The notes under the pieces: model-generated
Databases searched by the model: none
Seen by the model: only the letters and a program-made list of their open reading frames with translations
Told to the model about the DNA's origin: nothing
Shown here: positions 1 to 9,200 of the stretch, piece after piece
Layout of the letters: each line of letters opens with the position of its first letter
Numbering within the stretch: the first letter of the stretch is position 1
Origin: Parus major
Lineage: Eukaryota > Chordata > Aves > Passeriformes > Paridae
Length of the DNA stretch: 64,000 nucleotides
NCBI RefSeq assembly: GCF_001522545.3
Contig: NC_031795.1
Span: forward strand, 6,502,172-6,566,171
Reading direction: 5' to 3'
Made by a program: the position numbers and the translations under genes

Positions 1-115
1 CTGTCCTCCCAAGGGACACTGTCTGAGCCTCAGGAAGGCTACAGTAACTTGGAGGCAGGGAGCCATCAGCAGCTGATGCCTCCAGCTGGCAGCTACATGC
101 ACAAAGGCACAGATG
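1..115 (+). CDS. LRIG2: LRIG2, third-from-last coding exon (5' partial)
   Basis: The window opens inside a coding exon, read in frame 1, giving 38 residues plus one base. It starts LSSQGTLSEPQEGYSN and ends SYMHKGTDG, followed by the donor GTAAGC at 116. This matches the cytoplasmic tail of LRIG2, a single-pass membrane protein with extracellular leucine-rich repeats and three Ig-like domains. The LRIG family modulates receptor tyrosine kinase and axon-guidance receptor signalling; LRIG2 is linked to neogenin/ADAM17 and, in people, to urofacial syndrome. No LRR, Ig or membrane segment falls inside the window, so only the tail is represented. LRIG2 is preferred over LRIG1 and LRIG3 from the recognised tail wording and from MAGI3 lying downstream (LRIG1 neighbours a different set of genes). 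The paralogue assignment rests on memory, not alignment. Confidence 0.88.
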
Positions 116-1001
116 GTAAGCAAAGTCCTCAGGTATGTTGCCAGTGCCTCAGCAAGATGCCAATGCACAGTCTCATCCTCACAGCTTAAGTGTCAAGGTA
201 GATCTTTATCCTGTTTCTTTCCTTTGGCATCTCAAGAGCCCAGGCAGAAGAGGTGGAAATAGATTTTTTTTTTTGGAAGATGACTAGCTTTGCCTCTTAT
301 CATTGGTATAAAATTCCTGTCTGTGCCAGACATCCTTGTTGGCTTGTTACAGTCATAATAACTAAGGGGTTTGCACTATTTCCCCACCTTTTTTGGACAA
401 TTTTCTGGATGTTTGTGTCATTGAGCTTACAGAGATGCTCTCTTTGCCATCAAAATGCCGGGGACTCATCACTGTTATATAGGCTGGCTTGAAAATTAAT
501 CCTCAGTGTAAGTTTCTCACACTTGTCCATGATCTCTCCAGCCCAGTCCCACTGCACTAGAGTCTGTATCAGGATGGAGATGAGAAGCAGCTCCTCTAAG
601 TGACCAGATCATCAGCTCTGATGTGTGTGGGCATGCAGGGGCGAGTCAGGTCTGAGATGGATATGGGCAGGTATCCTGGTTTAATCTCAAGGCTGTTTCA
701 CCCTGGTGGCCAAGCTGGCTGGACCTGCATGGAACTTTTTTGCCCATGAAATAGGGGAATATGTCTATGGTTCCCCATGTCAGCTTCAGAAGGGTACTGC
801 AGTGGTGAATTTGGATGGGAGGAATCTGGGGGGTTTCTCATGTTAGCTCTCAAGCCAAGTACTCTGTTACTCCCTTAACTGTAAAAAGGCCCTTCACTTT
901 GTGTTGCTGTAATAAATGATCATACCAGGACATAAAGCCTGTGGAAATCTGACATCCTCATTCTTTTTGAGAGCATTTTATTTTTCCATTGTGTTCATCA
1001 G
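116..1001 (+). other. LRIG2: LRIG2 intron
   Basis: Intron with donor GTAAGC at 116 and acceptor CATCAG ending at 1001. It splits a glycine codon (phase 1). The acceptor tract is weakly pyrimidine-rich (TTTTATTTTTCC). No repeat family or RNA gene was recognised. The 79-codon open frame at 253-492 has no recognisable domain. Confidence 0.85.
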
Positions 1002-1283
1002 GTGGTGCAGCACCGTTAGTGATCTGCTCAGATTGTTATGACAATGCTAACATCTACTCCCGCACCCGAGAGTACTGTCCCTATGCCTTCATCACCGAGG
1101 AGGACCCCCTGGATCAAGCACTCCCAAATCTCATGGTGCAGATGCCCAAGGAAACATACACAGTGTGCACCCAGAATGAAACCAGTGCTCTGGGTAGTCT
1201 CTTAGCAGACAGAGATGTGCCTGTCTTCTGTACCAACCGTGACAAAAAATGTGATAAGAAAATATATTCGCAGCAGATTATTG
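1002..1283 (+). CDS. LRIG2: LRIG2, penultimate coding exon
   Basis: This 282-bp exon keeps the phase of the exon before it and encodes 94 residues of the intracellular tail. It contains VICSDCYDNANIYSRTREY, then CPYAFITEEDPLDQ, then LMVQMPKETYTVCTQNE, ending KKIYSQQII. The cysteine/tyrosine-rich opening block and the MVQMPKET block are the most recognisable parts of LRIG2. The middle stretch (ALGSLLADRDVPVFCTNRD) looks more diverged from mammals. The tail has no catalytic domain; tyrosines in the NIYSRTREY context are candidate phosphorylation or docking sites, which is inference. The donor is GTGAGT at 1284. Intron phase is 1, and the split codon joins G from this exon with AG from the last exon to make Glu. 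Confidence 0.93.
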
Positions 1284-2194
1284 GTGAGTGTCCACTTTTG
1301 TTTTTGTTGCTTTGTATTCCCTGATAACTTTGGCTTTTGTTATGCTGCCCTTCGCTGTTGACATACAGCTAATCAATCCTTCAAGTGCCAGTAGTTTGTG
1401 GAACAACTCACATTTATTAACCACTTGTTCTCCAAATGTCCATGTTGCATCAGCAAACAACAGCTTGCATCCAGTACCTGAGATTGAAGAGGGTGATGTT
1501 AAAAAGATGGAATTTCTTAATTTGCAGGTTTAAGTTTGTGGAAAGTGAGCCTTTGCTTATACTTCAAGGATGTTTATTAAGAAAAAGTTGGAACTTCACA
1601 TAAGAAATTCAAATAGCCTTTCTGTTTGAGCTGGCCTGAAGTTCAAAGAACTCCCTAAACTGGTTGTTTTTCTGTTGACTTTCTTCCAGATCACCTTTTT
1701 AAAAATTCACACTGAAGCTCTGTGTGTTCCTGGTTACTGTAAGAGATTGCTGGAAATGGAGAGCATCTAGTAAAATATACTCTTAAAACCAGAGAAAATC
1801 AACTCAGAACCATTGTAATTGCTGAGTCACAGAGCTCAAATCTATTTTCAGTCTGAGTGTGATTGATCTTTGCTCTTTGTGAGCCATGACACAGCACCTG
1901 AGGGAACAGCTGGAGCTGTGTCAGGGGTGGTTGGGATTTGGTATCATGAAAAGATTCTTCCTCCAGTGGGTGGTCAGGCACTGAACAGGCTCCCCAGGGA
2001 ATGGTCATGACCCTAAGGCTGCCAGAGGTCAAAGGGTTTTTAGACAATGCTCTCAGACACAGGGTGGAATTTGTTGGAGTGTCTGTGCAGCACCAGGAGG
2101 TGGACTCGATGATTGTTGAGGGTCCCTTCCAACTTAGGATATTCCTTGATTCTATGAACTTGCTCCTGTTCATCGTCTAATTTTTCTCCCTCAG
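1284..2194 (+). other. LRIG2: LRIG2 last intron
   Basis: Donor GTGAGT and acceptor TTTTTCTCCCTCAG. A CR1 fragment fills the 3' third and ends about 36 bases before the acceptor. The remaining sequence between has a plausible branch point (CGTCTAAT, about 2174-2181) and a pyrimidine tract. Nothing else was recognised. Confidence 0.88.
1890..2158 (+). mobile_element. CR1 LINE 3' fragment
   Basis: Reads in CR1 sense: the GAACAGCTGGAGCTGTGTCAGG-like block, GGGTGGTCAGGCACTG, CAGGCTCCCCAGGG, then GTGGACTCGATGATTG and the terminal TTGATTCTATGA. It is 5'-truncated, with only the last ~270 bp of the 3' UTR present. Boundaries are approximate. Confidence 0.88.
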
Positions 2195-2442
2195 AGCCCT
2201 TCCAGGTTCCTCTGTGGGGAGGCAGCAAAGACCTGGCTTGCTCTCACCCGCAATTCCTGCACCACCCATTGGCCCACGAGCCCCCACAGCCACTCCGGAA
2301 CGACGGTATCGCCAACGGTGACCGGGCCCAGGCATCACCCACACCCTGCCACCAGCTACGGGAGGAGAATTTTGATTTTAGCAGGACACAGAACATTCAT
2401 GACCACAGTGAAACCACATTAAATGCTCACAAAGCCTTGTAA
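2195..2442 (+). CDS. LRIG2: LRIG2, last coding exon with stop
   Basis: The exon starts right after the CAG acceptor at 2194 and runs 82 codons to TAA at 2440-2442. It encodes EPFQVPLWGGSKDLACSHPQ, a proline/histidine-rich middle (HHPLAHEPPQPLRNDG), and the ending NFDFSRTQNIHDHSETTLNA followed by HKAL. The FDFSRT-NI-D motif near the carboxyl end is a family signature of LRIG tails as I remember it. With the two exons before it, the window holds the last 214 residues of the protein. The frame joins cleanly with no frameshift or premature stop, so the gene looks intact. Two CpG-rich spots around 2290-2320 stand out but cause no coding break. Confidence 0.92.
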
Positions 2443-2892
2443 GCAAATCCAGATTGACTGATTATTTACTACCTCAGGACTAACCCCAAAGCCAAAGATG
2501 CTCATGTATGTGTCTGCAACAGTCAGACTCTCTTGGAGGAGGTGGCACATGCCCTTTTTTCTGCAATTTCTCCATTGGAAAATGGGAATGTGCACCAGAG
2601 AACACGTGGATAATTAGTGCCATCTACAAAAATAGCTTTAAAACACGGATTGTGTGGTGCTGGAAGCAGCCTTTGTGGTGTGCATGCTTTGGAAAGCTCT
2701 CAAGAACACGTGTAGCTATTTCACAGTGCTTCGTCTGCTTGGAAACAAACCATCAGGGCCTCCTCATGGAATTCCCACGGAACTGTAAGCATAAAACTCT
2801 TGGCCAGCTTTTCCTTCCTTAGACTGTTGGCAGGTCTCTGTGGCCAGTCTAAATTTAGGGCTTGTTTTCTTCTATGAATAATAGGCTCTAGT

Positions 2893-2902
2893 TGTAAATA
2901 AA
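2893..2902 (+). terminator. LRIG2: Proximal poly(A) signal overlapping a Pumilio-type site
   Basis: AATAAA at 2897-2902 overlaps TGTAAATA (2893-2900), a perfect match to the Pumilio consensus UGUANAUA. About 40 bases on there is a GT-rich stretch (TGTGTTGGCTGTAATGT), the usual downstream element. Cleavage near 2920 would leave a ~480-base 3' UTR. Confidence 0.6.
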
Positions 2903-5218
2903 TTCATGTTTATAAATATTTTGTATACATTAAGCGTATAAATGTGTTGGCTGTAATGTAAATTATTTTTCATTATGCCAAAGTATGTATCATACTGTTA
3001 GTCTTGACAGCCGCATATCAAGCCATATGGGGGGCCTAGGGGGACCAAAAGCTTGTTTGTGAGGGAATAGAGCTGTCTTCATTTTGAAAAGAAGTGCATT
3101 TACTTATAGATATGTGGTAGAATTTTGTGATATTGATGAATTTCATTGTTACCTACAACTGTGTACCTGGCTGACCTGGCTGCAAGCTGATCCATTTCAT
3201 GATATTAGCAGAATTTCAAGGTTTATCTAAGCTTTTATCTATAAAAAACCCCTTCGTATTGTGTCTGTTGAGAGGGTCTCCATATGTTTCCTAGCTGACA
3301 GTTAAGTGAACTTTTTAAAAGAATGTGGTGATGAAAAGCGTGAGGTAAAATGAGAGAGCACTTGATAAATACTTCTTCTGCATAGCCAAAGGCATATGGA
3401 GTTTAAAACACTGGTCCTTTTCTGTTGTAAAATACCAGGTTTAAATTGTTGAACTAATTGTTCCTTTAAACCTTAATGTGGTCAAAATGTTTAAATATTT
3501 GACGGGTGAGAAATGATACAATGCAGGGAACCCCTCGCTATGGAAAAATCTTGCTGAGACAGAGGAAGCTCAGACTTGATAGTTCCAGTGAGACGTGCCT
3601 GACAAAATGAGGAAGAACAATGACATATAAAGACTTCCTGAAAAGTTCCTCTTTTGGAAAATGCTCTTTTTTGTAGAAGGTGTTAAAAGACTCTTCTGGA
3701 ATGGGTTTTCAGCAGGTACATTGTGCACTATGGTCATGCCTTTAGTGTGAGGTGCTTCCTTCCTGGTCACTGCTGCCTGCTCTGGAGCTGTAGGATTTGT
3801 ACCAAAATAAAACCATCTGTGTGATATTTTTAGAAAGACAGAAAATGTTTTGGCCCAGCTCAGTTCTAGGTATGTGAGAATTCCCATTAATCCATTCCTG
3901 GACTGAAGGGTTTCTGACTTAATTGTCAGGTCTGGTCGTGAATCACAGCTGAACTTAGACACTGTGGTGAAGGATTCTGAGTAAATGAGTGGGGAAACAC
4001 TGGAATAATGATGTTTTTCCCGTGGCTCTTTGGACAGGAATAATAGTCAAATCTTTGCAAATGAGTAAATATTTTCAAGGGCTCTTCCCATGCTCTCAAA
4101 GCCAGCATGGCTGCTTTGGTAGCCAGCAGCTTAGTGGGAAGGAGATCAAATTGTCCTTGGCCTTTGGGTAAAATAGAGAGAAACATAGGTGTGTAAATTT
4201 TTGCATTCTGACAGGTGAAATGTTTAAAAAAAAAAAAAAGAGAATCTTAAGTTCATTTCTTTCTGATTTTATTTCCTCCAGACTTTTCCTTCCCATACAG
4301 CATTTAAGGCACAGTGCTTATTCTGAATCCAAAGTGATCCCTGCTGCAGGGACCCAGCACTGTCAGTTTAAATCCAGATGAAAAAGGTCATGCCATGAAA
4401 CTACTGCAGCAGCAGCAAAGCCTTATCCTTTTGGGCTGCTCTCTCAGCCAGTCACTCAAGCTACTGGGACAGGTCGCTGCTGGCACGTGTGATTCCCGGG
4501 AGTGGGAAAACAGCATTCCTGCTGCTGCTGCTCTCTCATCACCATTTGGCAAATTCTGGTTCCTATATCTTTGATTCCTCTCTCTCTCTCTGTAGGAGCT
4601 AAACTTACACAGATCTGTCATGGTGTGCAGCTGGCATTGTGTTCAGACGCTGGGAGTACTTGGGGTGCAACTCCCTGGAGCAAGGGAATTCCCTTTAGGT
4701 AGATGAGAGCTGCTTGGCCCAGACCAGAGCTTTGGAATCACTGCTGTCTGCACCAGGACTGTGCTGGCTGTCAGAGAGTGCAGCTAAAGCTGCTCTGATT
4801 TCTGTGAGAGAGTAGCCTATAAAAGCTGAATCCTGAATTAAGACATTTACATCCTGCCATGAGCATTTAAACTCCATAAGCTGGTTGTAAATAGCGGATG
4901 CTTGTAAGAAGGTGCCACTTTGCTGCACTGTGGAAAAACTTATTTGGTAGACTTGGAGGAGAAAATCATGTGCATCTTCTTTCTCCTTTGCAGAGGGGAT
5001 AGAGTGGCCTTTCTTTTTTCAGTAAAAACAAGCAATTGCCCCAGTCAGTGCCAAAGCACTACCAGTACAGGAACTGAGGGGTCAGAAGCAGCAAGAGCAA
5101 AGCTGCTTCTGTTCCCTCTTGCTATTTCTATTGTCTATTTATATTTTTTTCACATCAGAATGTATATTTTGTATAGCATATGTAATATATGTTTGTCCAT
5201 TGTAACATATGTCCAAAC

Positions 5219-5224
5219 AATAAA
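5219..5224 (+). terminator. LRIG2: Distal poly(A) signal of LRIG2
   Basis: AATAAA preceded by a T/A-rich block with several TGTA and TATAT steps (5140-5210) and followed within 30 bases by TGTAACTCTGTTAG, a downstream U/GU element. A CR1 tail begins about 120 bases later, so this is the likely outer end of the transcript. Confidence 0.65.
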
Positions 5225-5339
5225 ATGCTGTATACATTGAGCATTCAGTGTAACTCTGTTAGTTTGCAAATCAAATAATTATATTTTGTCCTATGATATT
5301 TAATTTTCATAGGGAAAAAATAAATTTTGCCAACTGGAC

Positions 5340-5425
5340 ATGGTCCTGGGACTCTGTGATTTTGACAAGGTGACCTCCAGCGGGTGTTTCCATCTCAGCC
5401 ATTCTCTGATTCTGTGATTCTCATT
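5340..5425 (+). mobile_element. CR1 3' tip
   Basis: Only the extreme 3' end: GACAAGGTGACCTCCAG, CATCTCAGCCATTC, then two tail units TGATTCTGTGATTCT. It marks the start of repeat-bearing intergenic DNA. Confidence 0.75.
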
Positions 5426-5980
5426 TCAGTTTTCCTGCAGGAAGTACCTGTACCCTTTTTAGAAAATGGGAGAGTGGTGGTTCTCCCGTGGTAGTGTTGA
5501 CTCTGGGCCAGGAGCCTTGCAGATTACTGTGCTCCCCACACTTTTCTCTTGATTTTTCAGTGCTGCCCTCCTGCAATTTGGTTCCCCTGAAAAGGCGATT
5601 TTCTTTCCAGCAATGAAGTGTCAGCACAAGTCGGTGGGAGCATCTCCCAGGTGCCAGCTGCAGGAGGTGCTGCGAGCCAAATCCCTCTTGAAAACCAGCA
5701 TGAACTTTTTATTCCTTTGAATAACTCCCTCTTTCTCACTGCATTCTTCTGCTGATTCATGTTCTGATAATTCATCACCTTTGTTCTCCTGTGTGCTGTC
5801 CTGTGTTCTTCACTTGTACCTGTTCCCAGATCTCAGCACCATCTAGCTTTTCCCAGGTTAACTTGAGCTCCTGCAGGTGCTTCATCCCCTCATCTTTATT
5901 TACACCTAGGGAAAGGGCTGCCAAGAGCTGCAGGTGCCTTTTTCCCCCACCCTAGACACCCAGACTTCCATGTTTATTCT
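5426..5980. other. Intergenic, no feature recognised
   Basis: Mixed-composition sequence with no exon, repeat family or RNA gene that I can support. Open frames on the minus strand (5421-5627, 5557-5778) lack recognisable domains. Confidence 0.5.
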
Positions 5981-6284
5981 GGAGAGGGACTTGCCACAAG
6001 GGCATGTAGTGACAGGACAAGGGGGAAAGGCCTTAAACTGATGAGGGAAGGCTTAGATTAGATATTAGGAGGAAATTCTTCCCTGTAAGGCTGCTGAGGC
6101 CTTGGCTTTCCAGACTTTCCAGAGCAGCCGTGGCTGCCCCATCCCTCCAAGTGTCCAAGGCCAGGTTGGGCAGGGCTTAGAGCAACCTGGTCTACTGGAA
6201 GGTGTCCCTGCTCATGTGCAGGGGCTGGAATGAGATGAGCTTTTACATCCCTTCCAACATAAAACATTCCATGGTTCTGTCATT
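5981..6284 (+). mobile_element. CR1 LINE 3' fragment
   Basis: CR1 sense features in order: GAGAGGGACTTGCCACAAGG, GTGACAGGACAAGGGGG, TTAGATTAGATATTAGGAGG, AAATTCTTCCCTGT, GCCCCATCCCTCCAAGTGT, AGAGCAACCTGGTCTA, CATCCCTTCCAACA, and a decayed tail at 6266-6284. The element is truncated at its 5' end. Confidence 0.92.
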
Positions 6285-9200
6285 TATGAACCCACATTCC
6301 TGATAACCAGGGATTCCTCCACCCTCTACCTGGACTAGGGCATTACCTGGCTGGGCAGGGGACAGCAGAGTCACCTGCCACCTCAGGAGGACCACTTTAA
6401 ATTTATAAACCATATTGGGTTTTTCCATGGAGCTGAAGCATTCAGAGTGTCAAGAGCATTCCCCAAATCCCAGCTTTTTGTGTCCCTTAAGTATTTTCAA
6501 GCCACCTCAAGGCCTCAGTGATCCTAACCTGCCCCACAATCCTTGATTTATCCAGGAGTTTTGTGGAACCCCACCCCTGTGATCATTTCAACAAGACACT
6601 CAGGAAAAACCAGCTACTGGTTTCCCTGGCAAGTTCAGCTCTCCCTAGCACAGTGTGAGAGCCAACAGCTATTGCAGATAAGATAATGAATAATTAATGT
6701 TCTCAGTTACCCAAGCATATTTAAAAATTAACACAAGTCTGGTGCTGATGAGAGTAAAAAACTGGGTCATCAAAGACAGGGAAAAAACAGAAAATAAATG
6801 CATTTACCCTTGGGCTTCACTAATGACTGGGTTTTTGTGGAGAATCCTAGTCCTTCCTCTCTTTAATCCCTCAGTGGTTTAATACTGGATGCTTCATTAA
6901 AGCACCTTCCCTCTTGCTTGCCAGGTTCTCCTCCTCTCCTTCCTTCCCGCAGGAGTTTGTGGCCCCTTTGGATGTGTCTCCAGACTCAGGTGTGATGGTT
7001 GCAGTGCCCAGGCTCGTGCTCATGGCACCAGAGTGAAGGAGCTGATGAGCACAGCAGGGTGGGCCTGGGTGTGTGACATGGGAGGTGAGTGGGGGCATGG
7101 GGCTGGGTGAATCCCCCCACTGGGAGCATCCCCATGTGTCCCTGGGGCATCTCCAGGCTCCCACTTGGAAAAGGTATCCCCTCATTTGTGGGTTCACCTT
7201 CTGCTAAATTGAGCCCCAAGTCCCTCTGGGTTTAGCAAGGGAATAAGCAAATAGCTGGAAGGAGAAGACAGCTTTGGGGGCTTTGGACTCCAATCCCAAG
7301 GCAGCCATGGCTGTCAGCTGCATTGGGAACCCCCTGAACTCCAGATTGCTGTTCCCTACATGTCGGAAGCTGGAAGATACACAGGGTCCTTTTTCAGAAT
7401 GAACCTGCATATTCATAGGCAGACAGGAGTACAGGGAACAAATAAACTCCAAATCCTAATATTTATGGTTTTGGCTCTGAAGTGGCTTACTGAGAACACT
7501 TAAGAGTGGGGATCACCAACCCAGAGAGCATCAGCTGCCTCCAGCCAGACACTGGCAGCATAGGAGCACCAAGACCCAACAACACAGAGCAGATGATTGC
7601 AGAGATCACACAGGGGTGTCTGCTGTTGCAGGTGGTGATGGGCACATGAACATGTTGTGAATGCTTACCTGGGCTTCCCCAGGTGAGAAAAGGGGTGGTT
7701 AGCTCCCATTGTGCATTGGAGATGAGATTTCCAGCACCCTTTAGGAGGATAGGTGAGCTTGTGCCCTCTAGGTTATGGACACTGAGGGAGGAAGTGAACG
7801 GCCTTCCAGAGACCTGGCACACAGCAGGCCCTGGGCATCCACCCAGTGCTTCTTTCTGTGTCTGACTCAGCTGGTTCTGGCTCTGCTCTGACCTGACCAG
7901 GATGGAAATGGGCTGAAACACAGCACAGCAGAGAAGGGACAACCTCAGAGCATGTCCTTGAATCCAAGGACCTTTTCCTATTGTGCCCAGAGCCAACCCT
8001 GGCTGGAGCTGCTATTTGGAGATCAACGGAGTGCTATTAAGGCCACTGTTTATCTCATTTCTCCCAATGAGTTCCCATTTATCTGCGCTGTGAGGCACTC
8101 ATTGAGTGGTTACTGACAGGCACAGCCACAGGGTCACTCCTGCTCTGCCCTCTCCATCCTCCTGGTGATGTTTCAGGATTGACATCAGGATTGATGTCAG
8201 GATTTCTCTCACATGAGGCAGAGCTGGGCTGAGGGAAGAGTTAAAGCTTCATGCTAGGAGCTCCGACCAGAGATCAGAGCATCCTCTCTCTTGGATCAGG
8301 CCTCTCATTCCAGCTCATCTCTCTTGGCAAAGGCAGATCTTCTCTGAACGAGATTCTCTTGCACATAACTTGCACGTAAAACAGGATAACTGCCCTGCTT
8401 ATCACTTGGAAGGTTTGTTTTCACATTAGGTTTAATATATCTTCTGAAGACTTATCCATGTAATTCGCCCCAGCAGTTGGAAACATCTCTGCTGTCCTTG
8501 CACAGACTTATCACTGATACCATTTTCCTGATGCTGGATGCTGCAGGAGCATCTATTGAGCAGAGTGCTGTGATTTGCCAAAGGGGATTTTGAGATGCAG
8601 AAATAAATGAGCCCTGCTCCATTAATAGCTAACAGCCTGCTGAAAGTATCCCTGGCAGCATGTGTGGCTTGGGAAGGGTCTGGCTGAACTCAGTGAGCAA
8701 CTGTTCTGTAGAACAGGACTGATCCTGTCCTGAAAAAATTTAATTAAAATAAATGCCTGGGAAAGGACCAACCATTTGTGCTGTTGCTTCCTGAGCCTCA
8801 TCCCTGCTACTGAAGCAGTGTGTTAGTGCAAGTGACCTACCACTAATGCAGCACCAAATTTGCATTTAAATTAAAAATAATATTTTTAAAATAAAGGTTT
8901 CATTAAGTCTGTCTGTCCAGGCATACACATTTTCAAACGCTTCACTGGTTTTTATTGACTGGCAGCAGCTCTAGGAGCCTGGATAATGCAGGATGTGTCC
9001 TCTCTCCCTCAGATGCTCCAGCATGGCCAGATGCAGAGAAGTTGTGCTGAGCCTCTGCTTCCAGAGCTGTGGTGTCTGTCCAGGCTGTAAAACCTCGGGA
9101 CACTGCTTCCAACAGTGAGTGGCTCTTGGTGTCCTTCCAAGTGGGGTGTCACTCTTGTATCTGGTATTTTTCCTCCCTGTGTTGGCACTGCCCACAGCTG

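Larger units (their letters stand above)
2443..5240 (+). other. LRIG2: LRIG2 3' UTR (long form)
   Basis: Sequence after the stop is AT-rich and contains no recognisable repeat down to the distal poly(A) signal, as expected of a conserved UTR. It holds a proximal poly(A) site near 2,900, a third AATAAA at 3806-3811, short CAG/CTG and CT runs (about 4403-4416, 4519-4530, 4577-4590) and a 13-base A run near 4224. The end near 5,240 is inferred from the signal at 5219. Confidence 0.7.

Noticed and set aside
989..1324. Apparent start codon at 989 for the LRIG2 exon
   Set aside because: That ATG-like start lies in the intron; the exon begins at 1002 after CATCAG and continues the frame of the exon ending at 115.
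4575..4597. CT-run followed by TGTAG, resembling a splice acceptor
   Set aside because: It lies inside the LRIG2 3' UTR with no donor or coding frame following; pyrimidine runs ending in AG are frequent.
7487..7996. 169-codon minus-strand frame
   Set aside because: No domain and no promoter, splice or poly(A) context.
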